This document shows, in pieces, positions 1-9,518 of a stretch of DNA of 64,000 bases (positions within the stretch are counted from its first letter, which is position 1; every line of letters starts with the position of its first letter). The notes under the pieces were generated by a model. It saw nothing but the letters and a program-made list of their open reading frames with translations. It was not told where the DNA came from and did no database searches. Source of the stretch: Myxocyprinus asiaticus (taxonomy: Eukaryota; Chordata; Actinopteri; Cypriniformes; Catostomidae); assembly GCF_019703515.2 (NCBI RefSeq), contig NC_059382.1, positions 14,921,001-14,985,000 of the forward strand, written 5' to 3'. Made by a program: the position numbers and the translations under genes.

Positions 1-124
1 ACAGGGGTTCTAAATACAATTATTATTTAATTATTTAATTATATACACATTTAACAATCATATTTAATCAAACTACACAATGATCACTGTAAGACATTAT
101 AGATATTACAGTTTAATTTTTTGT

Positions 125-222
125 TTTGTTTTTGTTAATGCATGATTTCCTGTAAAGCTGCTTTGAAACTATGTGTATTGTGAAAAGCGCTATACAAATA
201 AAAATGACTTGACTTGACTTGG
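125..222 (+). repeat. LINE/SINE-type 3' tail fragment
   Basis: The stretch contains the phrase AAAGCGCTATACAAATAAA followed by short TTGAC tandem units. In fish this arrangement is typical of the 3' end of L2/CR1-like LINEs and the SINEs that share their tails. Only the tail is present, with no reverse transcriptase nearby. Family assignment is from memory of the motif. Confidence 0.5.
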
Positions 223-754
223 ACACAAAGATTACATTTCTGAGAACATGACACAAGTGTAGCCAAAAATATCTTTGACTACACCATCCCCCTTTAATTT
301 TTTTTACAAGTCGAATACTGGGCAAGGGTTCTGTCTAGAGGCTCTTCATGGTGCAGAGGTGAAGAAAGGGCTCACAGGCCAGCAGAATAGACTGCAAGCA
401 TAGAATGTCTCTTCTGTTGCTCCTTGTGTTATCCTGATTCAATATCGATTGGTTGGGATGCGGCCGGCTTTGACGTGGCGTTACAAAGGCCAAGCGTTCA
501 AGGCTGGAACTAGCAATCTGTTCATATGTGATTTTGCTCGCCGGCTCTTAATTACCTTGTTGCACAGTATTTGAAGGTCTGAGAGTCAGGAGATGGGCGC
601 CCAATTCAGCCTTTGCATTGTTCTCATCTGTGGTTGCAGAGAAAGTACTAGCATCGGTGTTTGCTGTCATGTTTTGTAAAAAAGAGAAATATAAAATGTC
701 CAGTTCCAAAATTCTGATTGGATTGTTCAAAGCCATTGTAAAATGACTATACAG

Positions 755-757
<3 letters not shown>
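223..757. other. Gene-free stretch
   Basis: No coding frame or repeat that I recognise. The sequence is mixed-composition non-coding DNA leading into the TA microsatellite. Confidence 0.5.

Positions 758-819
<62 letters not shown>
758..819. repeat. (TA)n microsatellite
   Basis: About 30 uninterrupted TA units. Reading frames through it give meaningless Ile-Tyr repeats. Confidence 0.97.
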
Positions 820-821
<2 letters not shown>

Positions 822-835
822 AATGGTTTCCACAA

Positions 836-945
836 AAATGTAAATTCTGTTATTATTTACTCAGTGTCATTTCAAACCCATATGGAGACTTTCTCTCTTT
901 TGCAGAACACAAAAGAAAATATTTCAAAGAATGTTGCAATCACAG
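836..945 (+). repeat. Fragment of cyprinid palindromic repeat (GTTCACCC family)
   Basis: It contains a recognisable internal portion (TTATTTACTCA, then TTTCAAACCCATATGG, then GAACACAAAAGAAAATATTT) of the same family seen more completely at 22281-24191 and 37006-37721. The terminal repeats are missing. Confidence 0.5.
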
Positions 946-1194
946 ATTTTATCACACAATAGCAGCTGATTGTGACTCAATTTAAAGATTAAAAAAGCAC
1001 CCAAAAGAGTCATTAATCCTCTATGTGACTCGCGCATCATATTTATACACAGAAGTGGAGTTAACTTAAAAAAAAAAATTGGAAACAATTTTGATGCAGA
1101 AATTGCTAGTGAATTAAACAGACCATTATGGCTACACACGATTCTTGGTGGCTTTCAATAGAAATTCTCAAGTTAAGTTTACTTTGCAATACTC

Positions 1195-1430
1195 TGTTTC
1201 AGAATCAGCTTTATTTCCAAGTATGCTTACACATACAAGGAATTTGTCTTGATGACAGATGCCTCCAGTGCACAAACAATACAACAACAAGACAGAGATA
1301 ATAATAAGAAGAAGGAGAATTATAAGAATAAGAATAAGAATAATAATAAAATAAAAAAATAGAATAAAAATAAAAAGTGAATAGAAAATAAAGTATATAT
1401 AGAAATACACAATGGGCAATATATACAAAA
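1195..1430 (-). repeat. Dispersed fish repeat, probably a LINE 3' end
   Basis: It begins with AGAATCAGCTTTATTTCC and AAGTATGCTTACACATACA and continues into an AATAA/AAGAA-rich low-complexity tail. This phrase occurs widely in teleost genomes as the end of a dispersed repeat. I cannot assign the family with certainty, and orientation is inferred from the A-rich side. Confidence 0.45.
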
Positions 1431-1527
1431 AAATCTTTTATTTAAGGATAGTGATCATATGAAGCCATTTATCATCACATAGTTGTTTGGCTACTTTTTA
1501 AATCATAATGATAACAGAAATCACCTA

Positions 1528-2964
1528 AATTGCCCTGATCAAAAGTTTACATATCCTTGAATGTTTGGCCTTGTTACAGACACACAAGGTGACACACACA
1601 GGTTTAAATGGCAATTAAAGTTTAATTTCCTACAACTGTGGCTTTTTAAATTGCAATTAGTGCCTGCGTATAAATAGTCAATGAGTTTGTTAGCTCTCAC
1701 CTGGATGCACTGAGCAGGCTAGATACTGAGCCATGGGGAGCAGAAAATAACTGTCAAAAGACCTGCATAACAAGGAAATGGAACTTTATAGAGATGGAAA
1801 AGGATATAAAAAGATATCCAAAGCCTTGAAAATGCCACTCAGTACTGTTCAATCACTTATTAAGAAGTAGAAAATTCGGGGATCTCTTGATACCAAGCCA
1901 AGGTCAGGTAGACCAAGAAAGATTTCAGCCACAACTGCCAGAAGAATTGTTTGGGAGACAAAGAAAAACCCACAGGTAACCTCCAGAGAAATACAGGCTG
2001 CTATGGAAAAAGACGGTGTGGTTGTTTCAAGGAGCACAATATGACGATACTTGAACAAAAATTAGCTGCATGGTCGAGTTGCCAGAAAAAATCCTTTTCT
2101 GTGCCAATGCCACAAAAAAAGCCCGGTTACAATATGCCCAACAACACCTTGACATGCCTCACAGCTTCTGGCACACTGTAATTTGGAGTGACAAGACCAA
2201 AATAGAGCTTTATGGTCACAAACATAAGTGCTATGTTTGGAGAGGGGTCAACAAGGCCTATAGTGAAAAGAACACCATCCCCACTGTGAAGCATGGTGGT
2301 GGCTCACTGATGTTTTGGGGGTGTGTGAGCTCTAAAGGCACGGGGAATCTTGTGAAAATTGATGGCAAGATGAAGGCAGCATATTATCAGAAAATACTGG
2401 CAGACAATTTGCATTCTTCTGCACGAAAGCTGTGCATGGGATGCTCTTGGACTTTCCAGCATGACAATGACCCTAAGCACAAGGCCAGGTTGACCCTGCA
2501 GTGGTTACAGTAGAAAAAAGGTGAAGGTTTTGGAGTGGCCATCACAGTCTCCTGACCTTAATATCATCGAGCCACTCCGGGGAGATCTCAAACGTGCGGC
2601 TCATGCAAGACGACCAAAGACTTTGCATGACCTGGAGGCATTTTGCCAAGACTGTAGCTATACCACCTGCAAGAATCTGGGGCCTCATAGACAACTATTA
2701 CAAAAGACTGCATTGATGCTAAAGGGGGCAATACACAGTATTAAGAACTAAGGGTATGCAGACTTTTGAACAGGGGTCATTTCATATTTTTCTATGTTGC
2801 CATGTTTTGTTTTTTATGATTGTGCCATTCTGTTATAACCTACAGTTGAATATGAATCCCATAAGAAATAAAAGAAATGTATTTTGCCTGCTCACTCATG
2901 TTTTCTTTAAAAATGGTACATATATTACCAGTTCTCCAAGGGTATGCAAACTTTTGAGCACAAC

Positions 2965-2970
<6 letters not shown>
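1528..2970 (+). mobile_element. Tc1/mariner-type DNA transposon, decayed
   Basis: The ends form an imperfect inverted repeat. The left end reads TCAAAAGTTTACATATCCTTG near 1539, and the reverse complement of the right end reads TCAAAAGTTTGCATACCCTTGG near 2940-2958. About 1.44 kb long, it encloses a broken Tc1 transposase. The right end abuts a TA microsatellite, as expected for TA-targeting elements. Exact borders are uncertain by a few bases. Confidence 0.85.
1733..2751 (+). pseudogene. Tc1-family transposase pseudogene (DD34E)
   Basis: The conceptual product is about 340 residues, the usual Tc1 length. It would bind the element's terminal repeats and catalyse cut-and-paste transposition at TA sites. 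The N-terminal paired-like helix-turn-helix region includes SGRPRKISATTARR. The catalytic core shows WSDKTKIE, then [10 protein letters not shown], then SPDLNIIEPL, so all three acidic residues survive, although the usual LWRDLK is altered to LRGDLK. The frame is destroyed. A stop lies at codon 6 after the likely start (MGSRK, then TAA), more stops follow in the first half, there is a frame change near 2070-2110, and a stop plus frameshift lies in the A-run at about 2512-2520. The 1019-base span is not a multiple of three. It is an inactive fossil. Confidence 0.88.

Positions 2971-3014
<44 letters not shown>
2968..3014. repeat. (TA)n(CA)n microsatellite
   Basis: TA units run to about 3000, followed by seven CA units. 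It directly adjoins the Tc1 right end. Confidence 0.95.
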
Positions 3015-3433
3015 TTTAGAAGCAACGGAATGTAATGGCAAAAGAGGTATGGTATGTTGAATAAATATAAAAAGACTAAGCTGTGTATTGCACGTTAATT
3101 ATTTCAAGTAAATTTTACTCAATCTTTGTACATTTTACGCAAGTAATGTAGCATTGAATTTTAAAGCTTTTTTAATGAACTTAGACACGTACCACATGAC
3201 ACACGGAAACTTTCCACAGGGAAGCTTAATACAATTTCTATAATGTATTAGACAACATCACCTTGCATTACTTTCGATAGAAACAAGATAAAGAGCTGCG
3301 CACACAGACCTGAACACTTGGTGCACAAAACACAATGAAGATGTTAACAATAAAACTGATGTAAATCAACTTGCAAACAGTGAAAACATGCAAGCTCATT
3401 AATTATTTAAGCCCAGTGCATGCAGGGAAAACA
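3015..3433. other. Gene-free AT-rich stretch
   Basis: Nothing recognisable between the Tc1 element and the DIRS element. Confidence 0.5.
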
Positions 3434-3474
3434 TCCTGGTTACTTGCGTAACCTCCGATGGAGGGAACAAGACA

Positions 3475-3628
3475 TTGTGTCGATGTAGTGACACTAGGGG
3501 TCACTCTTGGGAGCCTGAAACACCTCTGGTCTTTGATAAAAGGCCAATGAAAATTGGCAAATGGTATTTGCATGCCACTCCCCCGGATATACGGGTATAA
3601 AAGGAGCTGGTATGCAACCACTCATTCA
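3475..3628 (+). repeat. DIRS left inverted terminal repeat
   Basis: About 154 bp that match the reverse complement of 9321-9475 with around six mismatches. It includes GTAGTGACACTAGGGGTCAC and an inward-facing TATAAAAGG. Confidence 0.95.
3596..3604 (+). promoter_or_regulatory. TATA-box-like motif in left ITR
   Basis: TATAAAAGG, pointing into the element. It mirrors the copy in the right ITR. In this position it faces the recombinase 3' end, so any transcript would be antisense to the genes. Confidence 0.45.
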
Positions 3629-3696
3629 TGTTTTATGCTGAGGAGCTGAGACAAGGTCCAGCCATTTCAGCAGGTAGTTCAACATTGTGGCAGGAG

Positions 3697-3807
3697 GGAC
3701 ACAACGTCTCGTTCCCTCCATCAGGGAATGGAGGTTACGCAAGTAACCAGGACATTCCCAATCTGTCACTCACTCGACGTTGTGTCGATTTAGTGACACT
3801 AGGGGTC
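3697..3807. repeat. DIRS internal complementary region (ICR)
   Basis: The first part (about 3699-3755, GTTCCCTCCATC and GGAGGTTACGCAAGTAACCA) is the reverse complement of the extreme left end (about 3434-3470). The second part (about 3768-3807, CTGTCACTCACTCGACGTTG and on to CACTAGGGGTC) matches the outer right end read on the minus strand (about 9446-9491). In the accepted DIRS model this region templates joining of the two ends into a circle. Confidence 0.85.
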
Positions 3808-4559
3808 CCTATACAAAATGCCGCAACTGGCTGAACTGTGTTACGTGAACTGGCGGTGTGTGACGGGCAGACCACTGTGTGCCTCGTAGCCAGTGCACAA
3901 GGCCGACATGTAATCTCCCCCAACATAGTTATGAGTGTCGAACTGCCCTTTGGGGACAAGTCGACTACCCAAAAGATAGAGACAGGCTAACCCAGTCGTG
4001 GCCTCTTTTCCCCTTCTTTTTTTTCCACTCCCTAAAAAAGAAGGGGGATTATCTGACTGGGCCGCCATGTCTAGTCGGGGGTGTCCCTCCCAAGGGGAGG
4101 ACACTGCGGAGACCACACCTCGTCCAAAGAGAGGGGGGATATTTTAGTGGAAAATATGTCACATGGTCTTGCTGACCATGTGGAGAGTCTCATGGTAGAT
4201 CCTTCCCAATGGGGAAGGAGTTGCTACAAACATGGAGACTGTGGCAGAGGGGGCTCTGCCCAAGGAAGACACAGTTTGCCAACAGGGAAACGAATCAGTG
4301 GAAGATATACATCGTATGGGGTTACCTTACAGGGAACCGCCACATGCGGAGCACCTACCCCAGAACAGTGCTCTTAGTTAGCACGTGTACTGGGCCGGCA
4401 GTGAGTCTCTCCGAAAACTCGACTGCCACAGGGCTCGGAGGAAGTCAACCAGGGAACATTGTTTGTGAACACTTCTGGGAATTAATGGCGCACGTCTTCA
4501 GCTCAGAGGAGATGAAAGGCGCTATGTGCAAGCGATACACCCGGCCAGCTATCCCGGGC
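3808..4559. other. DIRS internal non-coding region
   Basis: Lies between the ICR and the 3' end of the recombinase region. Short open frames exist on both strands but none resembles a known protein. Comparatively GC-rich and continuous with the rest of the element. Confidence 0.6.
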
Positions 4560-5500
4560 TTATCCGCTTGTATTGGGTGCCACTACCGGTTCCACCCGGA
4601 GGTTGTAGAACCTTGCAAAAGTGTTGGGTGTTGCCCAGCCTGCTGCTCTGCAAATGTCTGTTAGAGAGGCACCCCTGGCCAGGGCCCAGGAGGCCACTAC
4701 ACCCCTGGTAGAATGGGCTCGTTGTCCTACCGGGGGCGTCACATCCTGGGCGTGATATGCCATAGCTATGGCGTCAATGAGCCAGTGGGTGATCCTCTGC
4801 TTGGAGACAGTGCTTCCTTTCTGCTGTGCACCAAAGCAGACAAAGAGCTGCTCAGAGATCCTAAAGCTCTGGCATGCGATCCAAATAGATGCGTAAAGCA
4901 CGCACCGGACACAGCAACAACAGGGCTGGGTCTACCTCCTCCTGGGGCAGCACTCGCTGGTTCACCACCTGGTCCCTAAAAGGGGTCGTGGGAATCTTGG
5001 GCACATAGCCCGGTCGGGGTCTCAGGATCACGTGAGAGTAGCCCGGACTGAACTCCAGGCACGTTTCACTGACAGAGAACGCTTGCAGGTCTCCTACCCT
5101 CTTGATGGAAGTGAGCGCAGTCAGGAGGGCAGTCTTCAAGGAGAGTGCCTTAAGCTCTGCTGACTGCAAAGGCTCAAAGGGCGCTCTCTGTAGACCCTGA
5201 AGAACTACAGAGAGGTCCCATGAGGGAACGAGGCGCGGTCTGGAGGGATTCAGCCTCCTGGCACCTGTCAGGAACCTGATGATCAAGTCGTGCTTCCCTA
5301 AGGACTTACCGTCCACTGTGTTGTGGTGTGCTGCTATAGCAGCTACGTACACCTTCAAGGTGGAAGGGGACAGCCGCCCTTCCAACCTCTCCTGCAGGAA
5401 GGAAAGCACTGATCCGACTGCGCATCTCTGGGGGTCTTCCCACCGGGGAGAACACCACTTAGCGAACAGACGCCACTGAAAGGCATAAAGGCGCCTCGTA
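4560..5500 (-). pseudogene. DIRS tyrosine recombinase (YR), frameshifted
   Basis: It would integrate the circular cDNA by site-specific strand exchange. The N-terminal SAM-like core-binding part includes FLQERLEGRLSPSTLKVYVA. The catalytic part shows the first arginine in LTSIKRVGDLQAFSV, then FVCFG, the box II pattern AHSTRGVVASWAL and GWATPNTFARFYNL, supplying H-x-x-R, the tryptophan/histidine position and the nucleophilic tyrosine. A frame change near 4880-4900 splits the catalytic domain, and another near 5410-5460 separates the N-terminal segment (ITQARAPLRGAF). Key residues are still readable, but no single frame encodes the protein. Confidence 0.88.
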
Positions 5501-5800
5501 GGGGGGCCCTAGCCTGAGTGATCATGTCTACCACCGTGGGTGGTAGACCGCTTAGGTCTTCCGCGTCCCGTCCAGGGGCCAGACATGGAGATTCCAGAGG
5601 TCTGGTCGCGGGTGCCAGATGGTGCCCCGTCCCTGAGAAAGAAGGTCCTTCCTCAGGGGAATTCGGTGGGGGGGGGCTGTCGCGAGGAGCGTGAGGTCCG
5701 AGAACCACGCCTGGGTGGGCCAGTAGGGTGCTACCAGGACGACCTGCTCCTCATCCTCCCTGACCTTGCAGAGTCTGTGCAAGTAGGCTCACTGGGGTAA
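5501..5800 (-). pseudogene. DIRS linker between RNase H and recombinase
   Basis: The minus-strand frame around 5552-5782 reads CKVREDEEQVVLVAPYWPTQ and GRGTIWHPRPDLWNLHVWPL. This connecting segment is commonly seen downstream of RNase H in fish DIRS polyproteins. It is in a different frame from the preceding RNase H (change near 5800) and ends in stops before the recombinase. I see no methyltransferase motifs, which some DIRS elements carry here. Confidence 0.7.
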
Positions 5801-7494
5801 ACGCATATTTGTGTAGGCCAGGAGGCCGACTGTGTGCCTGTGCCGAGGGGTGCCTTGGTCAAGGCGTACCAGAGCGGGCAGTGGGAGGATTCTTGGGAGG
5901 CAAACAGGTCTACCTGTGCCTGTCCAAATCGACTCCAAATCAGCTGGACCACCTGAGGGTGGAGTCTCCACTCTCCCCTGAGGGTAACCTGCCGTGACAG
6001 TGCGTCCGCTGTGGTGTTTAGGTCGCCCGATATGTGAGTTGCTCGCAGCAACTTGAAGTGCTGCTGACTCCAGAAGAGGAGACGGCGAGCAAGTTGTGAC
6101 ATACAACGAGAGCGCAGACTACCTTGATGGTTGACATGTGCTACTGTTGCCGTGTTGTCTGTCCGAACTAACACGTGCTTGCCCTGGATCAACAGCCGGA
6201 ACCTCCACAGGGAGAGCAGAATTGCCAACAACTCGAGGCAGTTGATGTGCCAATGCAGTTGCGGGCCCGTTCATAAGCTGGTGGCTGCTTGCCCATTGCA
6301 AACAGCGCCCCAACCCGTTTTGGAGGCGTCTGTCATGACCACGACGTGCCTGGAGACTTGCTCTAGGGGAACACCTGCCCGTTTAAACGAGACGTTGGTC
6401 CAAGGGCTGAAAAGATGGTGACAGACTGGCATGATGACCACGCGATGTGTCCCGCGGCGCCATGCCCATCTCGGGACTCGAGTCTGAAGCCAGTGCTGAA
6501 GCAGTCTCATATGCATCAACCCGAGCGGGGTGGCCACCGCTGAGGATGCCATATGCCCCAGGAGCCTCTGAAAGAGTTTCAGTGGAACCGCTGTTTTCTG
6601 TTTGAACGCCTTCAAACAGGCCAGCACCGACTGTGCGCACTCATTCGTGAGGCGCGCTGTCAAAGAGACTGAGTCCAACTCCAAACCGAGGAAAGAGATG
6701 CTCTGAACTGGGAAGAGCTTGCTCTTTTCCCAGTTGACCCAAAGCCCTAATCGGCTGAGGTGCGAGAGCACCAAGTCCCTGTGTGCACACAACATGTCCT
6801 GAGAGTGAGCTAGGATTAACCAATCGTCGAGATAGTTGAGAATGTGAATGCCCACTTCCCTTAACGGGGCAAGGGCTGCCTCTGCGACCTTCGTGAAGAC
6901 GTGAGGGGACAAGGACAGGCCGAAAGGGAAGACATTGTACTGATACGCCTGACCCTCGAATGCAAACCACAGGGAGGGTCTGTGTCGAGGTAGAATCGAG
7001 ACGTGAAAGTACGCGTCCTTCAGATCTACCGCCGCAAACCAATCTTGATGCCGGACGCTCGCCAGAATACGTTTTTGCATCAGCATCTTGAACAGGAGTC
7101 TGTGTAAAGCCCGGTTCAGTACTCGCAGGTCCAAGATTGGCCGCAACCCACCGCCTTTTTTCAGTACAATGAAGTAGGGGCTGTAAAACCCCTTCTTCAT
7201 CTTGGCCGGAGGGACGGGTTCTATCGCACCCTTCTGTATGAGGGTAGCGATCTCCGTGCACAATGTAGCAGCGTTTTCGTCCTTCACCAAGGTGAAGTGA
7301 ATACCGCTGAACCTGGGTGGATGCCTGGTGAACTGAATCACGTAGCTGAGTCGGACGGTCCAGACCAGCCATCGCGACGGATTGGAAAGCGCAAGCCACG
7401 CATCCAAGTTCCGCACAAGGGGGACCAAAGTGACAACATCGTCGGATGTACCAGCAGGTGGGGCCTCATGGTGGGGTGGAGCTCGAGGTGCCAC
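5790..7494 (-). pseudogene. DIRS reverse transcriptase / RNase H, frameshifted
   Basis: An open stretch of about 400 codons (7494 to 6271) holds the RT domain. Visible are FYSPYFIVLKKGGGLRPILD, the first catalytic aspartate in AAVDLKDAYFHV, the FPFGLSLSPHVF block and the polymerase box NYLDDWLILA (YLDD). RNase H follows with MTDASKTGWGAVC, then, after a frame change near 6280-6290, ELLAILLSL and VRTDNTATVAHVN, ending in GDLNTTADALSR. These give the expected acidic residues. The RT part is uninterrupted, so the decay is modest, but RNase H is in another frame. It would copy element RNA into cDNA and degrade the template. Confidence 0.93.
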
Positions 7495-7500
7495 ACCATG

Positions 7501-7927
7501 TCATGGCAATGCTGAATCTAGGGACATCGAAGCACTTACGTGGCTCCTTGTGACCACCCCCGGAACAGCCTGGGATGGGGGAGGAAGAGGCCTGTCCTCG
7601 TAACCCATGGAGACTGTCACATCGGGGGTGGATGTGTGCCACAGCTGGGCACGCGGGGGCGGGAAGACCACCACTGTAGCGGCAATCCTGCAAGGAAAAA
7701 CCCGTGGACGGTGGTCGTGATGACGACCGTGCACACTGGGTATGTGACCCAGGGAAGGAGGAAACCGCTCTTTTGCTGAACTGTTGGGTACCGCAGCCAC
7801 TTGGGCATGTGGCTAAATCAAATAAAAAGGCAACAAAAGATTCTCCACCCAGCCCTCCACCGGGGGATGGAGTGGTCTTACTACCAGCTCCAATGCAGTG
7901 GGTTTCGTTGACCCTGGGTCTCCCGTC
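7501..7927 (-). other. DIRS spacer between Gag-like and RT regions
   Basis: Several short minus-strand frames, none with a motif I recognise. Probably the eroded junction of the two coding regions. Confidence 0.5.
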
Positions 7928-9231
7928 TCAGGGGCGCTTTGACAACCTTCGTGGGTTCTTAGCGGCCGACCGTGAGACGGATGGCATCTGTTTCCTGTGG
8001 TGGGCTCCACGCCGGGGCCGGGCCGAAGGGGCGGGCTGTGGCGGAGCAGGTGCAGTCACCACAGGGGGACGCCCTTGGCGACGAGCAGACGGGGTGCGGG
8101 ATCTTGAGCCGCGCCGGGGCAGGATAGGCCGGATAGCCTCCGTCTGCTGCTTCACCATCGAAAACTGCTGGGCAAAGTCCTCGATGGTGTCGCCGAATAG
8201 GCCAGCCTGGGAGATGGGGGCAGCAAGGAACCGTGTCTTGTCAGCCTCACCCATCTCGACCAGGTTGAGCCACAGGTGGCACTCCTGGACCACTAATGTG
8301 GACATTGTCCACCCGAGAGACCGCCCTGTGACCTTCGTCACTCGGAGAGCGAGGTCAGTCGCCGAGTGCAGTTCCTGCATAAAATCTGGTTGGTACTACC
8401 CTTGTGCAGTTCTTTTAGCGCCTTGGCTTGGTGGACCTGCAGGAGAGCCATGGCGTGCAGGGCAGAGGCGGCTTGTCCAGCAGCGTTGTAGGCTTTGGCC
8501 ATCAGGGATGACGTGAACCTACAGGGCTTGGACGGAAGCTTTGGGCGTCCGCGCCAGGTGGTGGCGCGCTGCGGGCATAGGTGCACCACGACCGCCTTAT
8601 CCACCGGGTGAATCACCGTAATGCCCCTGGCCACCCCGCCATCGAGGGTAATGAGGGCGGGGGAACTGAGAAATTGGGACCGGGCAGTAAAAGGTGCCTC
8701 CCACGATTTTGTCAGCTCCTCGTGCACTTCTGGGAAGAAAGGCACTGGAACGGGGTGTGGCTGCTTTGAGCGGCGCCACGAGCCCAGGAACCAATCATCG
8801 AGCCGCGAGGGTTCAGGGCAGAGCGGAGGGTTCCACTCTAGCCTGACGCTCACAGCCACCCGGGAAAGCATGTCTGTCATTTCTGCATCAGCCTGTGACT
8901 GGGCAATCGACCCCAAAGGGGGGAGCCCAGCTGAGGCTTCTGCATCCAACTGGACAGGCCTGCTCTCTGATGCTGCGCTTGAGAGCTCATCAGCTTCGCG
9001 GGTTCCGAACAAGAGGTCGAACTCGCCGTGAGACGAGCCGGCGGACTCATCCAGAAGCCCGATCAGGGCAGACGAGCATGCTGGGGAATGGCAGGACTGC
9101 TGGGGGATACCCGGCGTAGGCGATCCCATTGGAGTCCCCAAATCGCCCCCAGTGCTATCCGCGCTGGCCTCAAACCTGTAGGTAGAAGGACCGAGGCGGG
9201 GAGCCGCCGGGGTGTCTCGCAGTGAGAACAT
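7928..9231 (-). pseudogene. DIRS Gag-like ORF1, one frameshift
   Basis: The first frame (9231 to 8338, 297 codons) begins MFSLRDTPAAPRLGP and runs to a point near 8385-8395. The reading then continues in a second frame (8380 to 7928) with VVQECHLWLNLVEM, ISQAGLFGDTIEDFAQQFS and an Arg/Pro-rich C-terminus. This matches the layout of the ORF1 (Gag-like) protein of fish DIRS elements, which probably packages the RNA. No zinc knuckle is visible. The start is the first ATG in frame after the right-ITR TATA-like box. Confidence 0.8.
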
Positions 9232-9320
9232 GAACCATCCACGAACGCCGCGTTCACGAATGAACAGTCATGAGAATTCAGCTCAATGAGCATGACCGTT
9301 CGGCTCCAAAGAGAAAATCT

Positions 9321-9475
9321 GAATGAGTGGTTGCATACCAGCTCCTTTTATACCCGTATGTCTGGGGGAGTGGCATGCAAATACCACTCGCCAATTTTCA
9401 CTGGCCTTTTATCAAAGACCAGAGGTGTTTCGGGCTCCCAAGAGTGACCCCTAGTGTCACTACATCGACACAACT
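9321..9475 (-). repeat. DIRS right inverted terminal repeat
   Basis: Inverted copy of 3475-3628, differing at about six sites. It lies upstream of the Gag-like frame and so probably carries the promoter. Confidence 0.95.
9344..9352 (-). promoter_or_regulatory. TATA-box-like motif upstream of DIRS ORF1
   Basis: TATAAAAGG on the minus strand, about 110 bases before the ORF1 ATG and pointing toward it. Its position fits the element's own promoter. Confidence 0.55.
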
Positions 9476-9518
9476 TCGAGTGAGTGTCAGATAAGGAACC
9501 AGCTATAAAAAGTTGAAA

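Larger units (their letters stand above)
3434..9495 (-). mobile_element. DIRS-type tyrosine-recombinase retrotransposon
   Basis: A roughly 6.06-kb element read on the minus strand in the order Gag-like, reverse transcriptase/RNase H, tyrosine recombinase. It has inverted terminal repeats (3475-3628 and 9321-9475) rather than LTRs. It also has an internal complementary region (about 3697-3807) matching both outer ends. These are the hallmarks of the DIRS order. It would replicate through an RNA and a circular DNA intermediate, integrating by its recombinase instead of a DDE integrase and so leaving no target duplication. At least five frame changes show that this copy is dead. The ITRs differ at only about six positions, so it is probably not extremely old. 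Confidence 0.93.

Noticed and set aside
548..835. Open frame rich in Ile-Tyr repeats (similar ones at 14237-14468, 36046-36399 and 39519-39856)
   Set aside because: Pure translation of TA microsatellites. No real protein signal.
6641..7399. 252-codon minus-strand open frame in another phase of the DIRS RT region
   Set aside because: Overlaps the RT frame that holds YLDD. It is a composition-driven shadow in GC-rich coding DNA.
7704..8516. 270-codon plus-strand open frame in the DIRS element
   Set aside because: Antisense to the Gag-like region, with no known domain.
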